From: Quercus robur
Taxonomy: Eukaryota; Streptophyta; Magnoliopsida; Fagales; Fagaceae
Direction of reading: 5' to 3'
DNA length: 64,000 nucleotides
Assembly: GCF_932294415.1 (NCBI RefSeq)
Contig: NC_065537.1
Location: 5,870,349-5,934,348 of the forward strand
Shown: one piece after another, positions 24,211 through 37,408 of the stretch
Layout: each line of letters opens with the position of its first letter
Position numbering within the stretch: position 1 is the first letter of the stretch
The notes under the pieces: model-generated
What the model saw: the letters and a program-made list of their open reading frames with translations, nothing else
What the model was told of the DNA's origin: nothing
Database searches by the model: none
Translations under genes and position numbers: made by a program

Positions 24211-24655
24211 AGCCATCATTTAGAAGGAGGGAATGAAATGGAATGAAGAGAATAATTTTAGAATATTCTTCCCTTCCTTTGTTTGAGAGTTTTAATGGAA
24301 TGAATGAAAAATACATTCTCTTGTTTAGGAGTTTAAGTGGGAGAAAATGGAATGAGTAGGAGAGAACTCTCATTCCTCTCTATTCCCTTAAAACTTCAAA
24401 TTTTCATTTCCCCCGAAATTAGAAGAAATTTGAAGGAATAGAATTAGATTTAATGAATTTTTTACTAAAACTCTCAAAATACCCATATATATTCAGCCCT
24501 TTATTTTAAAATAGAATAGGGATCTAATAATAATATTGTCATAAAATGATTCCATTTTGTTCCCTCTATGTTACTTCCAAACAAGATTACTTATATTACA
24601 TTCATTTGTATTCTTTTATTTTAAAACATCCAAACAAATTTGTCAACATTTCTTG
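24211..24655. mobile_element. GGAATGGAAT-type MITE, truncated copy
   Basis: Closely related to 32992-33577: AGGAGGGAATG, AATTTTAGAATATTCTTCCC, GAGTAGGAGAGAACTCTCATTC, ATTTTAAAACATCCAA. The right-hand end with the CCCAAGCGG terminus is missing. Confidence 0.6.
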
Positions 24656-24659
24656 AAAA

Positions 24660-26192
24660 TTTTGTTCTATACTTCCTTTAAGCCAGAATTCCTAGGTTTT
24701 CCTGAAAAAGGGAGACATGCAATTGGGATGACATTTTTATTGAATTCACAAAGAAATTCTACCGCGCCCTAAACACAACCAAGAGGACTAAGCACATGAC
24801 AATAGCTACACACTTACAAGGTTTTTTATCTTTCAAGCATGCAAAACCTTCAAAGAGCAATAATAAACCCTCAACAATTGTCATATTAGATCAAATCCAA
24901 TTAAGCACAAAAGTCCAAATATAATAATAACCTCCCAACATCACTAAAAAATAGACTAAATCTCTTACGACTAAGAGTCTAAACAAAAGATAATTTTTAA
25001 ACATAAAAATCCAAATCTTATTCCAATGATTCCTAAAACTTTACTCATATGCACATCCTAGCGGAAGCCATACACATACTACTCTCTAGGATTAGAATCT
25101 GAAAGGGAAAGAGGGGGAATGAGTTGACAACTCAATAAGTAACCAAATACCAAACTAGTTGAAACAAGCATATAGATTGACAAAATAACACATTGTTTAT
25201 AAGATCAAATATTTCACATATGTCAAAAGTTATAATATACTATGGGTTTCAAAATTAACACAATCTTTTATTACTATGGTCATGCTATATCCATGTGTCT
25301 GGACATCAAATTCAGATGAAACTAATTCCGTGCTAATGTATATCTCCCATTAGCTGGGTTTAAAAACACGATAGACTCGTGATGCCCTAGATGAAATTAG
25401 TTTCGGTACTAATGAATAACTCCCATTGGTTGAGTATCAACGTCAGAGCATAGTCAAATTGTCCAAAATCATATATATACATATATATATATAAAATCAT
25501 TGTTCAAACACAAATATTTCATTCAAATACATATATAAAATCATATATATAGTAATCAAATATATTTATGTTGTTTCTTATTTCTTGCTATAAATCAATG
25601 TAATAATAAAATTGAAATAAAAATGTGACAATTGTAAATACAGTACTATAAGCAAAAATATAACTTATCAGGATAAGGTTACTTATCTCAACTAGCACAC
25701 CACAAAAGAACTTATCCCTAACTCTTCTTCTAAAATCCTTAGATATCATCTAAAATAATTTTTTAGGTACCATTTACTCAATAATCAAATAATTAAAGAA
25801 AAACTTATAATAGTACACAACCCAAAAAAGAAGCTTCGAAAATATCCAATAATTTTCCACTATTATCTCACACCCAAAAATCCACATATTCATAATTATA
25901 TTTTCTTTAATTTTTTGCCACCATTAGTTCCCTAAAAATAAAGCCTATAAAATGACTAAAGGGTCAAAACCAAAATTCTTAATACTATACTCATGCTTCA
26001 TCTTCATGTATTTTGAAAACACCGTCCTTCCCCCCCCCCCCCCCCCCCCCCTTTTTTTCTGAGTAAGGGACTTATAAAATGGCACAAGTTGTGCCACAAC
26101 TTGCCACGTGGTTAGTTGTAAGTGTTAGAGGTGTGATGGTAGATCCATATAATTGAATTTAATTGAAGAACTGATAAGGTAGGGCATCTAAG
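24660..26192. other. Gene-free stretch
   Basis: No coding frame found. A short internal duplication lies at 25314-25435 (GATGAAACTAATTCCGTGCT... and GATGAAATTAGTTTCGGTACT..., each followed by AACTCCCATTRGYTGRGT or a close variant), probably part of an unidentified repeat. A C tract of 22 lies at 26030-26051. Confidence 0.45.
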
Positions 26193-26340
26193 AGCATTCA
26201 CAACAATAGTGCTCAAATAGCTAAAACCCAACCCTCTAAAAATACCCACAATATGTGGTATACTTAAAAATTTTTAATACTTAGCTATAGAAAACTGTCA
26301 TCTCTAGTAGTTCACTGTTGCTGAAAATTATATGGAAATT
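26193..26340. mobile_element. Truncated Tourist-like MITE
   Basis: TAAGAGCATTCACAACAATAG matches the TIR of the element at 19436. The stretch also shares AATTTTTAA-TACTTAGCTAT and GTAGTTCACTGTTGCT with it. No right terminus is present; a (CT)n microsatellite at 26353-26390 follows. Confidence 0.55.
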
Positions 26341-26350
26341 ATGTATTTTA

Positions 26351-26392
<42 letters not shown>

Positions 26393-26399
26393 GAACAAA

Positions 26400-28170
26400 T
26401 TATCTATGCTCCCTCTCTTCTTTTTATTTTGCTGAATCTACTCCCTCTCTTTCTTGTCCCTCTCTCTTTCATCTAAGACCTTTCTCCTCTCTTTGATCGG
26501 GTTGTGGTGGTTGGGTTGATGGATTCCAACATGGTTGTGGGTTATTATAGTGGTGGTGGGTCGTTGATCATGATGGGGTGGATGGGTTAGTGGGTCACGC
26601 CATGGCTCGTGGGTTGCATTTGGTGTGGACTACTAATGGGTCATGTCATGGGTCGTGGGTTAGTGGGTTGTTGATTGGTATGCAGTGGTTTAGATGGGTT
26701 CCAATTGCAATGGTTGAAGATGAGGAAATTAGGGTTATTTTCTATTGCCCTTACTTGAAGGGTCATAAAAATTACAGAGAATAAAAACGTCTTAAGTAAT
26801 ATGAGGGTCCTAGAATTTATAGGCAAGCATGCACCCTTTGGGAATGGACATGCTTGTTAATGAACATACGTACTCAATCCAAAATTACAACCTATGAAGT
26901 AATACCATCGATCAAGTGGGGTTATTGCATGTGAGAGAGTGTCATATTATGGTGAATATAATGTATGCGTACCTATGCTAAAACGTTTTAAATATACGTT
27001 AAGTTGAATTTAACGACACCATCTTCTGAGTAAGCAAACAAGTATAGGAACACATGGTGGGTTTAACAATTGGAACTTGCAGCAGATCCAAGCGTTAACT
27101 GGCAATTTCAAAGCAAAATGGCATTAAAAAGTGAAACAGAAGAAAATTTTGGTACACTATTTAATAATTTTGATGGGGTTGATCAGTCAGTGGGTTGTTG
27201 TCAACGATTAATTAAAGTTTGCCACTTGACCAGGGCCCCTACTAGCCGATTAGGAGCCATTATCATGTGGCGACGGGACAATGAAAGGCTTGAGAATTTC
27301 CTCTCTTAAGAGGTAGATTTTCACCTGAGAGTTTATTCAAATAGCAGGCAAGACTAATGTCCAGTATGTTGGACAAGATATGAGACTAATAAGTGTTGTG
27401 TCCATATTGCGTCCAATGCTCTAATACACTTGATACAAGCCAAACCCTTCGATAGATTTAAGGAGAAGAATTTATATTTTATCTAAATGACTTGAATAGA
27501 ATATGAAATGACAATTCTTTCCTGTTGATGAAATTTTATGAATAAATCTGTGCATCATTAATAAATGGATTTGAAATGATTAGATGTACAATATCATTTC
27601 GAATTGACAATGTTACAAGTACTTTTGTTTGAAAAAAATCTCTAAAACTCAAATTATTATGTGTCATTAAATTCATATCTGGCTATTTAAATGCATCCCT
27701 GGCAAAGTTAATATCAATTGGCTAAGAAAAATTTACATTTTGACCAATTTTTCAAGTTGATATAAACTGAAGAAAATATCAGGAAAAGGATGAGAGAAGC
27801 AATGTGATTCCACTGAATCTAAACTATTTTCATATTATAAAAATCAGTCTGTAGGTGTAGGCAATGATTAGAGCAGAAAAATTCTTACAACTAAGAAAAC
27901 AAAAATGACTATATTTTGAACTAGAGAACAAGTATTTATTGTTACTTAGATGACCGGTCATGTCTCAACAAATCAACTTTAAATTGTTCATTCTACCAAT
28001 TGGGGGCAAAATTAACTTCAATTTTGGCTTTGATCGACCTCATTAGTATGTTACAATCTTCAGTCAACCAGGTGATGATAGGTGAGCCAAATAAAACACA
28101 GATCACTCATAGCAAACTAGCATAATGAGCAAAGAAAAAATAATAATGAAAAGAATTAACAAGAGCAGAT
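26400..28170. other. No recognised gene
   Basis: A 79-codon open frame at 27070-27309 (MELAADPSVNWQFQSKMALK...) is less AT-rich than its surroundings but matches no family I know. The GT-rich stretch at 26500-26700 (repeated GGGTTAGTGGGTC) is low-complexity. The remainder is AT-rich. Confidence 0.4.
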
Positions 28171-28173
28171 ATA

Positions 28174-30846
28174 TCACCAGCCACCAGGATGCCGCACATG
28201 AACCACCAAGCTGATAAGTCCTCCTGACATTAGGATTCCCTTTGCAGCTTCCTGTGCAAGTAATGTTATTTCTGGCTTTGTAATTATTTTTTTGTCATCA
28301 GCAAGAAGGTAACCTAAGTTGAAAGCAAAAAGCCTAAAAGCACCCAGGTCATCAATTTTTGCCTTGTTAGGATGCATGTGTTGTGGTTCTTGATAAAGTG
28401 CAGTAATATAATTTACAACTTTGCCTGATGTTACATGAATCCCAAAAAAGTCACAAACGAATTTTAATAACTACAATGAAATATGCAGAGCATAAATTTA
28501 AAAATGAAACCAATTTTATCATCTCCCTGCTTGTAGGATAGATACCAGAGTTAACTGCTATAGATGTTTGGAATTCTTCTTTCTAGATAATAGTTTGTTC
28601 ATTTATATATTAAACTATATGATCATAAATGCAGACACTATTTATTTATTTCATATTGCTTAGCTGATGTTAAAAATTCCACTGCACACATGAAATGAAA
28701 TGACCAAGTGAACATGCTATACCAATATAAATATCAGGGAATTTATGGCAGTTACTTATGTGCTAGTTGTAACAATATTTATACCATGTTAGGGCATCTT
28801 TTTTATGCATTCTCTACAAACCTTAGTTCTAAGCACTGTCTTAAATAATTAGATATGAAAAGTTTATTTATTGAAGCATAAAAGTATCTTACTGGCTTCC
28901 ATTATAAGTCAGAACAGAAAAGAATTAAAAGGAAAGCCAAGAAGATCTGCTAGGGAAAAGGTACTAGATTGTTTTACTCGCTAATATGAAAACACCTATT
29001 CTTGAATGTTGCCTTAAGGAACTAATCAGGTTCTAGTATCATATAATGAAAACAAACTGTTATGGATTGCAGAAACATGGTATAATAGCATCAACTAGCA
29101 TGTTATAATCTCCAATGATAATGTTCCAGATCTTACTATTTGTACATGTTCATTTGGTGATTTAATTTGCATATTAATCATGATTTATGATGGATTGTGA
29201 AAAATTTAATATCAACTGGCAATAAGAGATAATACCTTTTTCAAACCATATGTAAGATCTGAAGAACCTGGGCTGAGGTATTGAGGAAATGCATAATGGT
29301 ATATGATTTGTTGAGAATGTGGCCCTTAAAAGAGCTCAAATCTGGACTTCTGTAGCCAAATTCCAGGTTTTCAGGACCTGAGAATTAAGAGTTTACACAG
29401 TTGTTAAATTTTTATGTGATAACTAACACCAAATAACTCAATAGTAACACAATTAAAAGTTGGCCTCGAGTGAAAAACCAAAACAATAAACATGTCCGCT
29501 AAAAGTTGGAGTATCTCACATTTTCAAATAGTTAAAAGTATTCTTTTGAGGTCCTTATGACAATAAAGATACTGTAATTAACTTTCAGTAGGGGGGGGGG
29601 GGGGGGGGGAGAGGAAAAAAACAACATAACTAAATCAGAAAGTAAAAGTGTATTTTAAATTTTTTTTTTTTTTTTTGATAAGTATTTAAAAAAAATGGAA
29701 ATGGAAAACATAAGATCCACTTTAATTTGAACATGAAAATAATGCTGCATAAAAGCATCTAAATTTCTAAACTAATGTGACATCTTTGATCAATCCAAAA
29801 ATGTATTTGAAAATTGAAAAATAACCTTAATAGTTTACATCATTTCACCAATTCTAAAGACAACATTTAAATGAAGATTGTCAATAAACTAGGGGCATAG
29901 CAAGTACCTTACAGAGGCCTCGGGAACAACTTTGCCCATTTTACTGAGGCACCTGGACAAGAGCTTCTTAACTGCACGTATTTGGAACTCATAAGCAATC
30001 GCACTATGTGTAAAATTATTAATGACAATATAATTGTTGATTAGCCTTAGAAATACATAACATGTCTCCAATTCCAAAAGAAACAAATCGTAAAAAATGG
30101 TTCAATTTTAATACATTTAGCAACCAAACATAAAATGGTATGATCAACATGCATATGTAAGCGTTGTTCATTATTACATATTTGAAATGTGAGATACTAC
30201 AGAAAAATAAAGAAATCTCAAATCAACAATTCCACATTCTAAATTAGTGTAAGAGGTCCCTTCAGGGGCATCCAACGAAATTGGAATTATATAAATTAGA
30301 TATTTAACTAAGGGGAATTCTATCCGTGTTTACATCTATATTGGCAATTCCAATTTTTGTTTTTGTTCTCCAGTAAACGGACAGTCTACCTACATGTGAA
30401 CGAAGGTTGAACATGTAAAAGAACAGGTGTAGATGATCTCCTTCATTTCCAAGAATAGTGAATGCTTCATCATTCATCAACACGCAAATTGTCATTTCTA
30501 AAAACACTGAAAGTAAGTCCAGTGGCCCATCCGAGCTTTATCACATTTGGTGTCCCCTTCAGCTACAAGTAATAAAATTGACTTTTTAGTTTATACACTA
30601 AATGAGAAATTGCATACATACATGATTAGCACACTAAGAGAGTCTTAGGTGATTTGGAATCAGAAAATTTCCAGCTCTGGCACTCATGCACTACGAATTA
30701 ACATCAGAGAGCACTAGAATTTACTTTTGAACTGAAGATCCATATATGTTAATACTGAAAATGGATTCCTTCAGAAGCTTCATTATCCAAAAATAGCAGG
30801 GTGACGAACCAAAAATAATAAATGTACAATTTGCTTCTTCCCATAG

Positions 30847-30879
<33 letters not shown>

Positions 30880-31086
30880 AACTGTGGATAAGGGCACCTG
30901 CAGTGGATTGAGTGAATCTTCTAGCAAAGAAGTATTCTCTAAAGCATCATTCCGAATATTGATTGCATAAACACAACCCCTGGCTGATTCATCAGCGACC
31001 CTTTTGACCATTGCTAAAGTATCGTAACCATTGCCACAAGTGGCATCACTGACTCTATCCTCTTTCTAGAAAACATGTTTCCAAAC
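28174..31086 (-). pseudogene. Broken YtqB-like rRNA methylase gene (SAM-dependent), minus-strand copy
   Basis: The family is a class I SAM-dependent methyltransferase annotated as putative rRNA methylase, plastid or mitochondrial in plants. Three exons are visible. Exon A, 31086-30898: VWKHVF, a stop, then KEDRVSDATCGNGYDTLAMV with the SAM-binding DATCGNG motif, ending SLNPLQ. Exon B, 29971-29908: KKLLSRCLSKMGKVVPEASVR. Exon C, about 28333-28179: [20 protein letters not shown] through [15 protein letters not shown]. Splice sites are in place and B-C join in frame. Damage: an in-frame TAG in exon A (31068-31066), exon A one base shorter than its plus-strand relative, and the first and last exons missing. 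Introns are present, so it arose by DNA-level copying. A poly-T/A tract and a G tract (29591-29609) lie in the introns. Confidence 0.8.
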
Positions 31087-31099
31087 CCTGGAAAAAATA

Positions 31100-32260
31100 T
31101 GAAATAGCAAATATTTGATGACTGGTTACAATTGCTTGAAATAATATGCAAAATACAAACGAAAATGTCTCAATCTAGAGATGGCATTGGACAAAATGGA
31201 CAAGATCTAATAAAGTTATCGGTACAAAGAAAATATTGCTTGAGGTCTGAATATCAATTGAGTTTTTTTATTTCCCCAACTCAATTTGGAAATGACTCAT
31301 CAGGAGCCTACAGAAGCTCATTCCTATATAGCGTCAAACAAGGTCTATTAAACAAGCTCATTTTGTTGACCCACTAAGCACAAGTAGCACCCACCTCATA
31401 AACTTCACCCTAGGGACCTAATCAATGGATTCATATGTAAGCCAACAATGTTCTGAACATGAACAGGAAGGGACCTAAATATACGCACACACAGGATTTT
31501 CATGATTCAGAAGCACCACTACCTTTATGTTGGTGAAAAGAATGCCAACATCCCTCGCAAAACATAACAATACATCTCTTGCATCTCTACAATGCCAAAG
31601 CATCTCCAATTATACTAAAACTACACCACCACAATACATTTAGAAGTCGGGTATGGTGGTATCATGATTCAATGCACAGTTTTCCCTTGATGAAGGATAA
31701 TCAGTCAGAGATAACAACTCACTAATCACACAGGAAAGTTCACGTATACTTCCCATTTTCAATAGATAAAACCTTCAAAGATTGAGGATTTTTCAGTGGA
31801 TGATATAAGTCACCAATCTATAGAAATCATATAATCTCAGCTACACTCTAAACAATATATGTCTTTCACACCTAGAATATACTAGTTTTCTAGTGCAAAC
31901 ATGTTCCACCATAATTAACAGAGCCTTACAAAACAAAAATGAACCGTTTATCATTCACATAAGATACAGCTCAGAACATTGATCCCAAATGCATAACACC
32001 AATTTTTAAAAATTAACCTCTTTTTAATCACTCAAACGAGATGAATATTCCAAATAAAACCCAACTGAATCAAAAGAAACAACATTGTTTTCAACAACAA
32101 CAAAAAATAAATAAAATAAATAAAAAAAAAGGTTTCAAAATGCAGTAATCAATAAGATTAGAATAAAACAGCTTTGACCCACTAAATCTAATCTTACTTA
32201 AACCAGATCAAACCCATTAACAAGCACAAGAATGATGAATTGAAATACAGACACTTATAC
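31100..32260. other. No recognised gene
   Basis: Lies between the L31 fragment and the methylase copy. An 81-codon plus-strand frame at 31132-31377 matches nothing I know. Otherwise A-rich DNA. Confidence 0.4.
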
Positions 32261-32265
32261 ATGAA

Positions 32266-32322
32266 GGCGTACTCTCTGGTGACCACCTCTTCCTTTCTTC
32301 CTTTGCTGCCCTTGTCCACCAT
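32266..32322 (-). pseudogene. RPL31: Ribosomal protein L31 (eL31) first-exon fragment
   Basis: Cytosolic large-subunit ribosomal protein. From the ATG at 32322 the minus strand reads [18 protein letters not shown], which agrees almost exactly with the conserved plant L31 start ([27 protein letters not shown]). The match stops after [14 protein letters not shown] and everything beyond are missing, so only about 18 of roughly 120 codons remain. It is preceded by a (GA)n leader on its own strand. It sits 1.2 kb upstream, on the same strand, of the broken methylase copy, so the two could be read into one transcript, but that is inference. Confidence 0.8.
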
Positions 32323-32991
32323 TTTGGCAGATTTACTCTCTCTCTCTCTCTCTCATGCCCAATAGGGACATTCTGCTATTAAAAAAAAAAAAATCAGCTC
32401 CTATTAAAAAAATAATAATCCTATTCTCTCTCATTTTTATTTACATTTAAATGAAGGACTCATAGGAAAATGTAAAATAATTCTAATGGTTAAAAAAAAA
32501 AAAAAAAAAACCAACTTAACCTTAACTTATCTTACCCACATAATCACTTGTCTTTCCTAACCTGACCTCCATGGAAAACCCGCATCATAAAAATCTCTAA
32601 TGGCCTTGACCCAAAAAACCACGGGGGACTCCCAGTAAGCATTAGAAGAATCCAAGTGCTAAAGGCAGTAGAGAATTAACAACTAAAAAGATTATCTTCA
32701 TCTCTGTGAACTAGGATACTAAAAGAGTTGAAGCAGTGTCTCAGGAGGAAGGTGTTCAAAGGGTTGTCTTTGTTCCTCATAAATCTTCGAATCACTTTAT
32801 AGGAAGAAACTGTTTAATCAATGTTGTCTGTCTGTCTGTCTGTCCTAGAATATGTGTTAAAAAAATATACATGTGAACGCCGATTAGTCTGTTGAAGATC
32901 AATAGTTTTGGGACAGAGGCCTTGTTATTGTTGGTGTTGTAGAATGGTGAAATAGAGACTTCTGGTTGAATGTGATTAGTTGACAAAAGAT

Positions 32992-33577
32992 CCTTAGACA
33001 TCGCTTGGGAGGAGGGAATGGAATTGAATGGAATGGAAATAAATAAAAAGAATAATTTTAGAATATTCTTCCCTCTCTTGTTTGGAAGTTTTAATGGAGG
33101 GAATGGAAAGTTCATTCTCTTGTTTGGAGTTTAAGTGAGAAGGAATGGAATGAGTAGGAGGGAACACTCATTCTTCTCTATTCCCTTAAAATCTCAAATT
33201 TTCATTCCCCCAAAATTGGGAGGAATGGGATGGAATGGAATTAAATTTAATGATTTTTTTACTAAAATTCCCAAAATATCCCTATATATTCAACCCTTTA
33301 TTTTAAAATAGGGGTCTAATAGTAATATTATCATAGAATGGTTCCATTCCATTCTCTCCATGTTACTCCCAAACAGGATTACTTACATTTCATTCATTTT
33401 CATTCCTTTATTTTAAAACATCCAATTAAGATTACTTAATTTCATTTCATTCCATTCATTTCCTTTAATAAATAGTAACTTAAATACATTTCATTCCATT
33501 CCATTCATTTCCATTCCCTTATGACCATCTCATTCCATTCCATTCCATTCCCTTATGAACTCCCAAGCGGAGCCTTA
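32992..33577. mobile_element. GGAATGGAAT-type MITE, near-complete copy
   Basis: Left end GACATCGCTTGGGAGGAGGG, right end CTCCCAAGCGGAGC: inverted relatives, with many GGAATGGAAT/ATTCCATTCC motifs inside each arm. CTTA flanks both sides (about 32993 and 33575), so the target duplication may be TTA or CTTA. Length about 585 bp, non-coding. A (TGTC)n run sits just left of it at 32824-32843. Confidence 0.65.
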
Positions 33578-33599
33578 AAGTCCTAACCGCTTTAATTGG

Positions 33600-35225
33600 G
33601 ATTAAGGTGTATTAGGCTATTGGGCTTTATAAAAAATGGTAGGAAAATTATATAGTAACTAGTTTATAATAGAAATATTTAAAGTTTAAATTCTCCTCCT
33701 TTTAACTATAGCGGGTCAAAAAGAGAATGTCAAAAGTCCTTTTGTACACTACACACACAATGATAATTTAATAGTTGCGTAACACGCCATGTCAACAATA
33801 AATACATTAAAAGAAGTCTTTTTTTTTTAATCACAACAGAATTTTTTTCATAAGCCAACCTTTTTGTTCACTTCGGACTTAGGCTTGTCAAATTATTGAT
33901 CATCTTATCCCTTTCCTCCCTTGGCCCGTTAGATAAAGATTAAACAATTGTTTCACAGGATTTTAATACCATAACAACAATTCTCCGTCAAAGTCTTGAC
34001 GACTTCGTACTTCTATTAAACTTTATCATTTACAATCAACCCATTGAAGGGTATATATAAGTTATCCATTCCAGTCCTGTTTGGCTTTTTTTAATTTTAA
34101 CATATTAATGGATTTTTAACAAGATTTGACAAGAAATAAATTTAAAAAAAGAAAATTTTAAAAAGTGGTTGTTTGTATAGAGAAGAACTAGGCAGCATGC
34201 TAGGAAGGGTTGTGTGTTGATTTGTGGGGGGAAAGCCCAATCAAATTCACATCATTTTGTATGTAATTGCTACCCATCCGTAGTGGGTGGGGGCTGCCCT
34301 TTAACCCAAGGGCAAAGGTGCACACTAAAGTTGACTCCATGATGGACAAATCAAGACTAACCACATCCACCCTAGTCAATCACAACATACATTCAACCAC
34401 TTTAATACCCCAACTCGGTTACAAGCTCACGTTACTAAGCTCGGCACTTGGTACGGTTGTTGCAACAATTAATAAATAAAACAATTTACCTGTATTTAAT
34501 CGATGTGGGATATCAAGGACCGTTTTGCTATTTATTCCAAGTGTCAATGTTCTTTTTTTCCCACTATTTTCTCAAACACGTTATCGCTCAACTTTGTTAT
34601 TCACGTTCCTTTGTAACTCTAGAGAATGGACTCGCTTCTGCGTGAAAGCCATTGAGCCAAATGGACTCGCTTTTTGGTACCCGTTTTCCCTCTTTCACTT
34701 CTTCTGAAAATATTTGCGTGCGTCTTTGTTATGTATAAAATAATTAAATGGTAGTGAAGAAGAATTTCAGATCCGCAATGAAGTTTTTGGAGTCTAATTT
34801 AGCGGAAGCTTTAATTTTTGAAGTGTCCCATATGATAAAAATTATTTTCTTTTTCTTTGTCCTTCGTAACAAAACAGAGTACTAGTAGTGGTTGGCCATT
34901 TGGGTTTTATGCTAAAATTCAATATTTGCTTCTATGCTGATGGATTTCTTTGTGAAACTATACTTACAAAAATCTGGGTTTTGTTGTAAATTTGATACCT
35001 TTTCATAATCTGAAGCTTAATTGCTTTAAACTTGTAGGTTAATTTCTGTAAACTTAATTTGTTATTTGCAGGTATATATGTGATTAGATTAGATTAGATT
35101 AGATTCAATTTAATTTAATCCAAATGTAGTTGTATAATTATGAAAGGAACTATTCTGATTTTTTATGAATCAGTTCGCTTGAGCCTTTGAGCCTCTAGTT
35201 CTTCCAATTTCTTTGAATGTATGTA
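33600..35225. other. No recognised gene
   Basis: The upstream flank of the plus-strand methylase copy. Several short open frames have no family resemblance. An (ATTAG)n run occurs at 35082-35106. I searched for the organelle-targeting first exon expected of the methylase and did not find one. Confidence 0.4.
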
Positions 35226-35233
35226 TAATGTAG

Positions 35234-36473
35234 GAATGGAGGATGTTCTGAGGAGATATGTCTTTGGGAAGAAGAAGACAACAGAGTTTGCTCACTTGTA
35301 AGTACTTCAAATACTGGATTCCTTGAAATATTGATTTTATATATTGGCTTGCTATTTTCATTCTTTACAAATATTTCAATGCTTGCTAGTTCAGATTAAG
35401 TTATAGTTGATTAGAAGGCAACAGAAAAATTCCCATCACCACCACTTTTTGGCATTATATATTGTTGGAACAATTGAAGAAAAGAAAGTAATATATAAAA
35501 GTGCACTTTAAATACAGCAGAGAGAAAGTTGAAAGTTCTTACAACAATAGATTGGAACTTTACAGAAGAATTATTTTCTGAACGAAATTGAAGCATCTGA
35601 TGCAAGTTTTAGTTTTTGGGGTTTTGTGTGCTTGCATGTGATTGTGTGGATAAAGTTTTTATAAATCTTTGTTTGATATGAGCACAAATTGAAACATTAG
35701 GCATGTTGGATTACACTCTACAATTTTCTTATTTTTTAATCAATCAACAGTTGATTTAAGGTCCCAAGATGTCTTTTATTGACACTTCAATGGCATACTC
35801 AATGATAATATGCTTGCCATACATATTCCATGCTTACTTCACTTCCTATCTTGCTAGTGATCCGCTCATCCTTAAACAGAATGAATTGCGCTGGATCATG
35901 CTGCCATTTATTATTAGCTGCTCCTTTCTAGGAAAGTATACCACAATCTTGATATGGTGGTGATCTTTAAAATGCCTTTTTATACACTAGTGCGGATGAT
36001 TGCCGAACTCTTTCACAATTAACCATAAACACACACACACACACATCTTGGTACTTAAGTTTATGAGCTGAATGCTACTTTTGCTTGGTGGGTCAAGAAA
36101 ATGAGTTTGTTTTATGGACCTTGTTTGATACTATATTGGAATGACCTTCTACAGGCTCCTGTTAAGGCATTTTTTTTGTCCAATTCCATCTCTAGATTGA
36201 GATATTTACGTTTGTATTTTGCATATTATTTAAGACAGTTGTATCCTGGCATCAAATAGCTGATATTGACTATTTTTACCAAGGTTTGGAAACATGATGT
36301 CCAGAAAAGGGATACAGTGATTGATGCCACTTTTGGTAATGGTTATGATACTTTAGCAATGGTCAATATACTTGATAATGAATTAGCCAGGGTTGTGTTT
36401 ATGCAATGGATATTCAGAATGATGTTTAGAGAATACTTCTTCTTTGCTAGAAGAGCTGCTCAATCCAAACGAG
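35234..36473 (+). pseudogene. Broken YtqB-like rRNA methylase gene, plus-strand copy
   Basis: Same family as the minus-strand copy but opposite orientation. Exon at 35234-35297: MEDVLRRYVFGKKKTTEFAH, flanked by AG and GTAAGT. Next exon at 36284-36473: VWKHDVQKRDTVIDATFGNG, then YDTLAMVNIL, keeping the SAM motif (Cys replaced by Phe). After that the frame is lost: DNA still encodes GCVYAMDIQND... and LENTSSLLEE in shifted frames, and the exon ends at the homologous donor, GAG|GTGCCC. Joining the two exons at their visible splice sites is out of frame by one base. Exons for VRLVAFNLGYL and beyond are absent. It overlaps the minus-strand copy only over the exon containing the SAM motif, so neither simply completes the other. 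Confidence 0.78.
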
Positions 36474-36672
36474 GTGCCCTTTTCTCACAGTTCCATTTAT
36501 TTGTTTAACTCTATCTGCTAAGAAAAGCAGAACAGTAGAGTTGTTATTTTTGGGAAGTTTCCTGCTAATTTTGGATCTATTTTCGGTTTTAACATATATT
36601 CATCCTTAGTTCTAAGCTATTTCCTTTCAGTTTTTGTTTTTTGTTTTTTTTTTTTTTTTTTTTTTTTGATAC

Positions 36673-36863
36673 CAGGTCTGGAAGGTACAAAACACCAGAA
36701 GCTTTTGGCTAATACGGCTATTACTAAAGATTTGGTCCAACCAAAGAGAATTTATGGGGGACTTGATGCACGTCTTGCTCTTGAGGTAATTCCCTGCAAA
36801 ATGAGGCCAGGAACAGCTTGGAATATGAGCTTGAACAACAACAGTAGGGTTAACTGTTTTTGA
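36673..36863 (+). other. Unidentified exon-like stretch
   Basis: After a poly-T tract and ACCAG, the frame reads GLEGTKHQKLLANTAITKD, then LVQPKRIYGGLDARLALEVI and PCKMRPGTAWNMSLNNNSR before a stop. The composition is clearly protein-like and unlike its surroundings. I do not recognise the family, and it is not part of the methylase. A GAG|GTAATT donor could end the exon at about 36785. Confidence 0.4.
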
Positions 36864-36869
36864 GTTATA

Positions 36870-37375
36870 AAAGTTCTATTCATTCAATTATAGATCAAGT
36901 AAAGCAGTTCTAAATGAGATTTGTACATGTGTAATTTGTCTACTATATGTGAGGTGGATCTCTTTTTCATAATATCCTTCTTATATGTCTGCAAATTTCT
37001 TCTACATTACCTTCTGCATTTCTTTCTTCAAGTATACATTACAAAATTTATATGTTGTCAGAGCTATAAACGAATCAATCATGGCGTCAAATGCATCATC
37101 TTCCACCACCAATACCCTCTCAAACTCTTCAGCAAATCTGACACAGTAGCTCCATTCTCTTGCTTTCTAAAGTCTCAAATCTAATGTTAGTGAAACTTGA
37201 TAACACCAATTACTCGCATTTTTTTTTTTTTGTTCAGTTTTCACTCTCCAAAAAACTATATAGCCAATTTGTAAAAATGAAATCTTGAAAAAATTGTCTA
37301 AAAACTATCATTTAATTTTGATACATAAGATCTCAAATCCTCTTAATGTATATTCGTAATCTCCCATGATAAATA

Positions 37376-37408
<33 letters not shown>

